Shown in pieces: positions 1-4,799 of a DNA stretch of 9,252 bases (its first letter is position 1; each line of letters opens with the position of its first letter). The position numbers and the translations under genes were made by a program. Under the pieces are notes generated by a model. It made no database searches. It worked only from the letters and a program-made list of their open reading frames with translations, and was not told the DNA's origin. The DNA comes from Phycisphaerae bacterium (lineage in GTDB: Bacteria; Planctomycetota; Phycisphaerae; JAJVII01). Location: assembly GCA_028706835.1 (NCBI GenBank), contig JAQTVL010000140.1, forward strand, positions 1 to 9,252. The letters run 5' to 3'.

Positions 1-46
1 GGTCGTGGCCCTGGAACAGAACGGAGTTGACGCCGAGTCTAATCAT
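1..46 (-). CDS. Start of probable sugar phosphate isomerase/epimerase (partial)
   Basis: Reading leftward from the ATG at 46-44, the window encodes 15 codons, MIRLGVNSVLFQGHD, and runs off the left edge. This N-terminus resembles the first beta strand of xylose-isomerase-like TIM-barrel proteins (AP_endonuc_2 fold), whose members often begin with a [KR]LGVNxxLF pattern; they isomerise or epimerise sugars or sugar phosphates in the cytoplasm. A GGGAG ribosome binding site (plus-strand CTCCC, 53-57) lies 6 nt before the ATG, which supports a real start. It sits 126 nt downstream of the Gfo/Idh gene on the same strand. Such genes frequently neighbour each other in sugar catabolism loci, so co-transcription is plausible. 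Only 15 residues are visible, so the family call is tentative; the presence of a gene start is firmer. Confidence 0.5.
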   Translation of the reverse strand, partial: MIRLGVNSVLFQGHD

Positions 47-90
47 GGAGTGCTCCCAGTAATTGCGAGGTTAACGCCAATCTGAACCCA

Positions 91-173
91 GGGGCTGGGG
101 GTCGGGGGTCGGGGGTCGGAACAGAATGCCTCTGTCGCTGATCCCCGACCCCCAGGCCCCGATCCCCGACCCC
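91..173. repeat. G-run/C-run inverted repeat with G-quadruplex potential
   Basis: Positions 91-115 hold four runs of 4-5 G separated by 2-nt loops, built on a 7-bp GGGGGTC tandem unit (97-117). Positions 143-173 hold five runs of at least 4 C. Bases 91-107 pair with 143-160 as a 17-bp stem with one bulged base around a 35-nt loop; a small ACAGA/TCTGT hairpin (121-135) sits in the loop. The last C run overlaps the stop codon of the Gfo/Idh gene, so the G-rich version would be present in that mRNA. The block may act as a terminator, attenuator or mRNA-end stabiliser. No T tract follows on the minus strand, so it is not a classic intrinsic terminator. Confidence 0.7.
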
Positions 174-1285
174 TATATCCTTTCCACTCGCGGGTCGCCG
201 TGGATGGCGGGCAGCGGGTGCGGCCGGACCAGTTCGCCGCCGTTTTCGTACGACTCGATGACCGCGAAGATGTATTCCAGCGTCGCCAGGGCGTCCCGGC
301 CTGAGGACCGCAGGTGCTCGCGGGGGACGCCGTTGGTGACATCTTCGAGGAACGCCTTGATGCGGAGCGGGAACGTCTCGCCGAAATCCTTGATGCCGGT
401 GTCCATCACCTCGGGCGGCGGGTTCTCGCCCAGCCCGAACTTCTGCCCCGGCTTGGGCGACGGCCAGTAGGTCAGCTTCTCGATGCAGTTCTCGATGCAG
501 AAGCAGCCCTTGCTGCCCGACACCTCGCAGCTCCACCACCCGCCCAGGCCCCACACCGCGTCGCCGCGCTGGCTGAGGAGGTAGCCGACGGTGTCGTTGG
601 CGAAGCGGACGTGGACGCTGTTGACCGACAGGAGCAGGTCGCCCTTGCTCTTGCGGAAACCGGGCTTGGTGGAGAACGTCTGCACGTGGGTGATGTTGCC
701 GCAGAAGTGCCGCATGACGCTGAACGGGTGCGTCAGGAAGGCCTTCATGTGGGCGTAGGGCTGGTTGAACCGCGGGGACTTGTTGAACCCGTAGGTCGCC
801 TCGCCGCCGTTGAAGCCCACCTTGAACAGGCAGTAGACCAACTCGCCGATCTGGCCGTCGTCCATGTACTTCTTCGCCCGCTCCGCGGTCGGCGTGAAGT
901 AGTGGTTCAGGTTGCAGCCGAGGTAAAGCTTCTTCTCGGCGGCGTAGCGGACCATCTCGCGAGCCTCGCCGATGTCGTTGGACAGCGGCTTCTCGCACAG
1001 CACGTGATGCCCCGCCTCCATCGCTTCCATCGCCGGCTCGAAGTGCCAACTGCCGTTCTCGTAGCCGCCGGTGGTCACGTCCACGAAGTCCATCTCCTCG
1101 TGGGCGAGCATCTCCTTGAGCGTGTAGTAGGCCTTCACGCCGTACTTGGCGGCGGCTGCGTCCGCCTTCTCCTTGACCACGTCGCAGACCGCGACCAGCT
1201 TGGCCAGATCGGTAAGCCCGGTGTAGGCCTTGGCGTGGGTATTGCCGATCCCGCTCATGCCGACGACGCCGACTCGAAGGGCCAT
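173..1285 (-). CDS. Gfo/Idh/MocA-family NAD(P)-dependent oxidoreductase
   Basis: This 370-residue protein has the usual family length. An N-terminal Rossmann fold carries the dinucleotide-binding loop GVVGMSGIGNTHA (residues 6-18). The family signature CEKPLS follows at 97-102, where Lys99 is the conserved catalytic/nicotinamide-contacting lysine. A C-terminal alpha/beta domain forms the substrate pocket and contains the HPFSVMRHFCG stretch (186-196) with two histidines at the expected active-site position. Family members oxidise or reduce sugars, inositols and related polyols in the cytoplasm; the substrate cannot be read from sequence. There is no signal peptide. The ATG at 1285-1283 is chosen because GGAGAGG (plus strand 1293-1299) sits 7 nt upstream. 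The gene is followed by a G-rich hairpin and a sugar isomerase-like start, and preceded by a 651-bp gap, so it probably has its own promoter. Confidence 0.93.
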   Translation of the reverse strand: MALRVGVVGMSGIGNTHAKAYTGLTDLAKLVAVCDVVKEKADAAAAKYGVKAYYTLKEMLAHEEMDFVDVTTGGYENGSWHFEPAMEAMEAGHHVLCEKPLSNDIGEAREMVRYAAEKKLYLGCNLNHYFTPTAERAKKYMDDGQIGELVYCLFKVGFNGGEATYGFNKSPRFNQPYAHMKAFLTHPFSVMRHFCGNITHVQTFSTKPGFRKSKGDLLLSVNSVHVRFANDTVGYLLSQRGDAVWGLGGWWSCEVSGSKGCFCIENCIEKLTYWPSPKPGQKFGLGENPPPEVMDTGIKDFGETFPLRIKAFLEDVTNGVPREHLRSSGRDALATLEYIFAVIESYENGGELVRPHPLPAIHGDPRVERI

Positions 1286-1292
1286 GTGTCAA

Positions 1293-1299
1293 CCTCTCC
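1293..1299 (-). promoter_or_regulatory. Ribosome binding site of the Gfo/Idh gene
   Basis: Minus-strand GGAGAGG, 7 nt before the ATG at 1285. It fixes this start over other in-frame options. Confidence 0.8.
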
Positions 1300-1350
1300 A
1301 AACGCGCTGTTCAGTTGGTTTCCAAATTACGCAAGTCACTAGACTAGACA

Positions 1351-1446
1351 GAATTTGCGGCAGATCAAGAGTCTTCTGTGGCGGGCGCCCGCCGGGGGAG
1401 GGCGGGAATCCGGCGTGGTTCAAAACGAAGTCGATTCGGGTAACAG
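1351..1446 (-). promoter_or_regulatory. Candidate regulatory leader of the Gfo/Idh gene with TTGAACCACGCCG motif
   Basis: Read on the minus strand, this stretch contains CTGTTACCC (1446-1438), TTGAACCACGCCG (1423-1411) and then TTGATCTGCCGCAAATTC (1368-1351). The same CTGTTACCC and TTGAACCAYGCCG pair occurs upstream of the GH42-like gene at a similar distance from its start codon. The element ending in GCCGCAAAT resembles the sequence that follows the motif there. A perfect 14-bp palindrome of G and C (1380-1393) lies between. Function is inferred from recurrence only; it could be an operator, a promoter or a conserved repeat. Confidence 0.45.
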
Positions 1447-1502
1447 TCACGCCTGTCTGCAACCGATGGCAAGACGCCCCTGTCGTGTACCCGAACATTT
1501 AC

Positions 1503-1531
1503 TTGACATCTGGAAATCCTGTGGCATTAAT
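1503..1531 (+). promoter_or_regulatory. Sigma70-like promoter match with no gene downstream
   Basis: A perfect -35 box TTGACA (1503-1508) is followed after 17 nt by ATTAAT (1526-1531), which matches four of six -10 bases. Transcription would start near 1538 on the plus strand, where the neighbouring genes are all antisense. It may drive a small RNA that includes the 1625-1657 hairpin, or it may be a chance match. Confidence 0.25.
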
Positions 1532-1608
1532 TGGGCGGGAAGTCTCGGCCGGTGGGTCGGCGAAGGAAACTCGGCGAGGGAGACTGGTTGTGACAACTGC
1601 GGGACTGC

Positions 1609-1657
1609 GATCGGGCCGATCATCCGCCTGCAGCCTAGTCGGCCGAGGCTGCGGGCG
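1609..1657. other. Two adjacent hairpins, one with a 12-bp stem
   Basis: The first is a short palindrome, GATCGG-G-CCGATC (1609-1621). The second pairs 1625-1636 with 1646-1657 around a 9-nt loop, giving 12 consecutive pairs including one G-U wobble. No T tract follows on either strand, so a simple intrinsic terminator is unlikely. It could be the structured part of a small RNA or a protein-binding palindrome. Confidence 0.55.
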
Positions 1658-1708
1658 GGAACGATGCTCAACGCGGTTCGATTGCAGCAAGAAAAGTGAG
1701 ACCTTGAG

Positions 1709-1877
1709 ACCTTGCTCGCAACTCTCGATCTGGCAGATAGTTAGCAAGGTTCCAACGAATCGCGATGAGACCTTGCCACCCTGAAACAATGAAACCCTGC
1801 AACCCTGCAACCTTGCTCGCAAGTCTCGATTCGGCCGATGGTTATCAAGGTTGCAGCGGAACCGCGATGCAACCTTG
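1709..1877. repeat. Pair of approximately 68-bp direct repeats, each with an internal stem
   Basis: Copy A (1709-1775) and copy B (1810-1877) align end to end at about 80% identity by eye, with one 1-base gap. Each begins with ACCTTGCTCGCAA and ends with CGCGATGNNACCTTG. Each has an inverted pair inside: ACCTTGCT (1709-1716) with AGCAAGGT (1743-1750) in A, and GCAACCTTG (1807-1815) with CAAGGTTGC (1846-1854) in B. GCAACCTTG recurs at 1869-1877 and GAGACCTTG occurs at 1698, 1706 and 1767. The 34-nt spacer (1776-1809) is low-complexity, made of CCCTGCAA-like steps. This looks like a dispersed intergenic repeat, not a gene. Confidence 0.7.
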
Positions 1878-1894
1878 GTCAATTCTGCCGCAAT

Positions 1895-1910
1895 TGTTCC
1901 ACGTGGAACA
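1895..1910. promoter_or_regulatory. parS: parS-like ParB-binding palindrome
   Basis: TGTTCCACGTGGAACA is a perfect 16-bp palindrome. It differs from the Bacillus consensus TGTTTCACGTGAAACA at one symmetrical base pair and matches the parS form described in pseudomonads. ParB-CTP clamps load at such sites and, with ParA, separate chromosome origins. The site is 26 bp past the stop of the GH42-like gene and 17 bp beyond the end of repeat copy B. No parA or parB is in the window. It could alternatively be part of the adjacent repeat family or an unrelated CACGTG-type operator. Confidence 0.6.
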
Positions 1911-1936
1911 TTGCTCGCGGGGGACCCGAGCGGCGC

Positions 1937-4369
1937 TCACTTCGCTGGGCGAGCCAACCTCACCCGGGCGGTCACGCCGGTGGCCACGTCGCGAACGCGG
2001 AGCGTCACCGCGCCGACGAGCGACTTGGGGATTTCGACCGTCGCGCTGCATCGGCCCCGGGCCGCCAGGAAACTCGCGCCCGATTCGAGCGACAGCCGGC
2101 CCTTGGCATCCAGAAGTTCCGCCCGGAAGGCGTGCTCGCCCATCGGACCCGACGCGCTCAGTTGGGCGTCGAACCGGACCTGTCCGCCGTCGCGACGGGC
2201 GGTCAGTTTCATCGACTTCACCCGGTAGGGCAGGACCACGTACAGCCGGGGCCAGCCGAGCCGCAATGTGTCCTTGATGCCCTTGCCGCCCTTGCCCAGG
2301 TACGCGCCGGTGGTCGCCTCGTAGACGTAGCCGCTCTTGCCGAGGTCGAGCACCGCCGCGACGCCGGCTGATTCGCCGCGGGCCTGCTCCGTGGCGCCCA
2401 GCGTGCCCTGGCGGACGGCCAGGTCGCCGACGACCGCGACGAGGGTCGCCTTCCCGTGGCGATACACCGCCCGGTGCCAGCCGACGATCGGCTGGCCGTC
2501 GCGGCCGGCGATGCTCACGCGAGGCTTCACGCGGGCGGCCTTCATGAACATCTCGGCCAATCGCCGCCACTCCCCGCCGCCGCCGGCCAATCGGCTGGCG
2601 GCGTAGTTCAGGGGCATCACATTGAGCAGGATCGCCAACCCCTTGCCGATGCGATTGACGAACATGGCGCCGGTGCCGGTCGTCTCGGTGGCGGCCATGC
2701 AGAAGGCGCCTTCCCGCGGGCCCAGCAGGTCCTCGACTCCATCGCCGCGCGGCCGGGCCTGCCCGCCTGGCAGGTCCTTGCCGTCGAGGCCCTTGGTGAC
2801 AAACAGCATCTGCTCGGCCCAGCACATCTCCCCCGGCTCGCCGCGGACCACGCCGAACAGGCTGTCGGCTGGGCACTCCCCGGCGTAGGCCTTGCCGTGG
2901 CCGTCGAATCGGCCCGGCATCGAGTCCGCGACCACCACGCCGCCGGCCTCGACGAACCGGCGGAGCGAGTCCACTTCCTTCTCCGACAGCGCCAGCGCCC
3001 ACGGCAGGACGAGCAGTTTGACGCCCTTTTCGAGCAGTGCCCCCGCCTCGACCTGGGCCGAGGAGACCATCGACGGCCGAAGCCCCAGGTCGTAGAGGAG
3101 GTCCAGCCAGGCCAGCCGGGACTTGCAGTCCAGCGACGTGTCCTCCTGGCGGAACATTCCCCACGACCGCCGGCGGTCGGGCAACTGGAGCGGCACGGCT
3201 GACTGGATCGACCGCTGCGAGTAGAGCAGGGCGACGCCGTCGGATTGTTCCTCGGCCCGCGTGAGCAGCGACGAGAACCCGGACCGCATGAACGTCGCCG
3301 CCTCGGCGAACTGCTCGGCCTTGGGGGTCAGTTTCGGCGTCGCCCCGGCCAGGTCGACGCAGTACTCGCTCTGCCAGATGATGCTGCCGGCGTGGCCGCC
3401 GCCATCGAGCACGCCGTTGAACAGCGCCGTCCGCAGGTGAGCGGAATCGCCGCCCAATCCGCTGGTATGGAAGATCGTGATCGGCCCGGTCTTGAACGAC
3501 CGGATCGCCTCCATGGACCCGCCGAAGGCGTAGGGCTCCAGCCACTGCATGGCGGGCACCCAGCGCGAGAAGTCGTAGCCGCCGAAGGCGCACGGGGCCT
3601 GCGTGCCCTCCAGGCCGACCAGCGCCTCCGGGACGATCTCGTGGACGACCTGCGCCATCTGCTCGTAGAAGTCGACGAACGTCTTGTCCATGAACGAGCG
3701 GTGCTCGCACCACGGGGCGAAGTTGTAGTCTTTGGCGCGGCGGCGTTCGATAATCTCCTCGGTGGTCAGTGGCGACACGTCATCCCAACTCGCGAACGTC
3801 GTGCCCCAGGCTGCGTTCAATGCGTCCAGCGACGGATAGACTTCCGCCCGCAGCCAGTTGCGCATCCGGCCCATGCAGTGGTCGCAGAAGCAGGTGTCGT
3901 TGGCCAGGATGAACGCGCCCACCGACGGCTCGTCGCGGATGTCCCAGTAGCGGGCCAGGCGCCGGCCCCGCGCCACGTCCGTCACGCTCGACCGCACCAG
4001 CGCTCGCTGTTCTTCGAGCACCTTCGGGTCGTTCAGGCAGGGGACCTTCGTGAAGACCTTGCGGTCGCGCGTCCGGCCGAACTCCTCGTACTGGCGGAGG
4101 AACTCCTTCTTGCCCGCGCCCCAATGGGTGAGGAACGCCGGCGACAGGTTCTCCACGTAGAACGGCCAGTTGTCGGCCAGATGATGGTCGAGCGACCGCT
4201 CTTCCCTATAGTTCTGCTTGGCGCCGGTGTAGACCATGCCGCCGGTGCAGCCCATGTCGCGGAACCGCTGATAGGCCTGCCGGACCTTTTCGTCCGGGTG
4301 CTTGTAGAGGGAGTTGTAGATCCACATGAAGATCTCGAACTCGGGAAGTCGTACGCTTTCCTTGGCCAC
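1937..4369 (-). CDS. GH42-like glycoside hydrolase (beta-galactosidase-type)
   Basis: An 810-residue protein, close to usual GH42 size or slightly longer. The N-terminal TIM barrel carries RYWDIRDEPS (about 140-149), where Glu147 occupies the acid/base position. The typical C-x-C-x-x-C stretch (Cys160, 162, 165) follows, then YPSLDALNAAWGTTF (about 178-192), both hallmarks of Glyco_hydro_42. A flavodoxin-like trimerisation-type domain follows (about 375-540), then a C-terminal beta-sandwich region. Family enzymes hydrolyse terminal beta-galactosides or related sugars; the exact substrate is unknown. The stretch where the nucleophile Glu is expected reads ITIFHTSGLGGD (297-308), without Glu. 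No signal peptide is seen, so it is probably cytoplasmic. The GTG at 4369-4367 is preferred because GGAGG (4381-4377) lies 7 nt upstream; an upstream in-frame TTG (4420) has no ribosome binding site. Confidence 0.85.
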   Translation of the reverse strand: MAKESVRLPEFEIFMWIYNSLYKHPDEKVRQAYQRFRDMGCTGGMVYTGAKQNYREERSLDHHLADNWPFYVENLSPAFLTHWGAGKKEFLRQYEEFGRTRDRKVFTKVPCLNDPKVLEEQRALVRSSVTDVARGRRLARYWDIRDEPSVGAFILANDTCFCDHCMGRMRNWLRAEVYPSLDALNAAWGTTFASWDDVSPLTTEEIIERRRAKDYNFAPWCEHRSFMDKTFVDFYEQMAQVVHEIVPEALVGLEGTQAPCAFGGYDFSRWVPAMQWLEPYAFGGSMEAIRSFKTGPITIFHTSGLGGDSAHLRTALFNGVLDGGGHAGSIIWQSEYCVDLAGATPKLTPKAEQFAEAATFMRSGFSSLLTRAEEQSDGVALLYSQRSIQSAVPLQLPDRRRSWGMFRQEDTSLDCKSRLAWLDLLYDLGLRPSMVSSAQVEAGALLEKGVKLLVLPWALALSEKEVDSLRRFVEAGGVVVADSMPGRFDGHGKAYAGECPADSLFGVVRGEPGEMCWAEQMLFVTKGLDGKDLPGGQARPRGDGVEDLLGPREGAFCMAATETTGTGAMFVNRIGKGLAILLNVMPLNYAASRLAGGGGEWRRLAEMFMKAARVKPRVSIAGRDGQPIVGWHRAVYRHGKATLVAVVGDLAVRQGTLGATEQARGESAGVAAVLDLGKSGYVYEATTGAYLGKGGKGIKDTLRLGWPRLYVVLPYRVKSMKLTARRDGGQVRFDAQLSASGPMGEHAFRAELLDAKGRLSLESGASFLAARGRCSATVEIPKSLVGAVTLRVRDVATGVTARVRLARPAK

Positions 4370-4376
4370 GGGTCGG

Positions 4377-4402
4377 CCTCCATTTTCGGCGGGCGTCCGC
4401 CG
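4377..4402 (-). promoter_or_regulatory. Ribosome binding site and adjoining hairpin of the GH42-like gene
   Basis: Minus-strand GGAGG (4381-4377) sits 7 nt before the GTG start and decides it. Six nucleotides upstream of the GGAGG, a 6-bp GC hairpin, CGGCGG/CCGCCG with a 4-nt loop (4387-4402), lies in the leader, where it could affect ribosome access. Confidence 0.6.
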
Positions 4403-4487
4403 TTGGATGAGAATCGTCAAGAACCGGTTTCACGACTGCGTCAGCGTATCGAACGAACAGGTCGTCAGTCCTCCAGGTATGGATTTG

Positions 4488-4622
4488 CGGCATGGTTCAA
4501 ATCAGGGTAACAGCGGGACGCGCCCTGTTTGTAGTGACGCCGTAAGGCGTTTCCTGAAATGCCCTTACGGGCACACTACGAACAAGACCGCCGCTTCCGA
4601 AGTCCTGACTTGAACCATGCCG
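4488..4622. repeat. 19-bp inverted repeat carrying divergent TTGAACCATGCCG motifs
   Basis: The left arm CGGCATGGTTCAAATCAGG (4488-4506) and the reverse complement of the right arm (4604-4622) differ at one base. Each arm contains TTGAACCATGCCG: on the minus strand at 4500-4488, pointing at the GH42-like gene, and on the plus strand at 4610-4622, pointing at the apiosidase-like gene. No flanking target-site duplication is visible, so a MITE is not favoured. It is a candidate shared operator/promoter pair for the two divergent genes. Confidence 0.6.
4531..4579. repeat. REP-like inverted pair with GTAG heads
   Basis: Two copies face each other. Copy 1 is GTAGTG (4531-4536) followed by the hairpin ACGCC-GTAA-GGCGT (4537-4550). 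Copy 2, on the minus strand, is GTAGTG (4579-4574) followed by TGCCC-GTAA-GGGCA (4573-4560). The GTAA loop is a GNRA tetraloop in RNA. Three stem pairs differ between the copies, yet all remain paired. A GTAG tetranucleotide at the foot of a hairpin is the known hallmark of REP sequences mobilised by RAYT (TnpA_REP) transposases. No RAYT gene is in the window. Confidence 0.65.
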
Positions 4623-4789
4623 TATTCTCCCTGTGGGCGGCAGGCGACACCGCGAGCGATCTGTCAATTAAACACGCCGGGCAGAAAATAGCTACGGCGG
4701 TTCTTTGCGAACAGTCGGGGCTGCAACTTCCGGCCCGCAGAGGGCTTGCGGTATTCCCGACCGAAGCGAGAATGTGGGAACTCAACATC

Positions 4790-4794
4790 AGGAG
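4790..4794 (+). promoter_or_regulatory. Ribosome binding site of the apiosidase-like gene
   Basis: AGGAG lies 5 nt before the ATG at 4800. It supports this start over an in-frame upstream TTG at 4746, whose extra residues look like leader sequence. Confidence 0.75.
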
Positions 4795-4799
4795 AACGC

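Larger units (their letters stand above)
1286..1936. other. 651-bp gap without a convincing gene
   Basis: Several open frames cross this gap, but none has a ribosome binding site, a protein-like composition or a recognisable domain. The gap holds, from right to left: a 16-bp parS-like palindrome (1895-1910), a pair of approximately 68-bp palindromic direct repeats (1709-1877), a strong 12-bp hairpin (1625-1657), a sigma70-like plus-strand promoter match (1503-1531), a block shared with the other carbohydrate gene leaders (1411-1446), a perfect 14-bp GC palindrome (1380-1393) and the leader of the Gfo/Idh gene. Confidence 0.75.
4370..4799. other. 430-bp divergent regulatory region
   Basis: This gap separates the GH42-like gene (minus) from the apiosidase-like gene (plus). 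It contains a 19-bp inverted repeat whose arms (4488-4506 and 4604-4622) match at 18 of 19 bases. A REP-like inverted pair (4531-4579) lies between the arms, and the leader of the plus-strand gene occupies 4623-4799. No clear -35/-10 pair stands out in 4623-4799; a weak AT-rich patch lies near 4662-4695. No coding sequence is supported. Confidence 0.7.

Noticed and set aside
314..1342. 342-codon open frame on the plus strand
   Set aside because: Antisense shadow of the Gfo/Idh gene, with Val/Ala/Leu-rich composition and no motif.
1709..1877. CRISPR array
   Set aside because: Only two imperfect copies of about 68 bp, with a low-complexity spacer and no cas genes.
1230..1882. Open frames in the gap (184 codons plus, 127 codons minus)
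   Set aside because: They run through the repeats, lack ribosome binding sites and show no protein family features.
1845..3713. 622-codon open frame on the minus strand
   Set aside because: A frame shifted relative to the GH42-like gene on the same strand; it has Arg/Gly-rich composition and no domain.
4370..4420. TTG start at 4420 for the GH42-like gene
   Set aside because: It has no ribosome binding site, and the extra 17 residues are unlike the family; GTG at 4369 has GGAGG 7 nt upstream.
3245..4510. 421-codon open frame on the plus strand
   Set aside because: It lies wholly antisense to the GH42-like gene, has no recognisable domain, and is rich in Arg, Ala, Val and Leu as expected of a shadow frame in GC-rich DNA.
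4488..4622. MITE or small insertion element
   Set aside because: The terminal inverted repeats fit, but no target-site duplication flanks them and the arm motif also occurs singly upstream of the Gfo/Idh gene.
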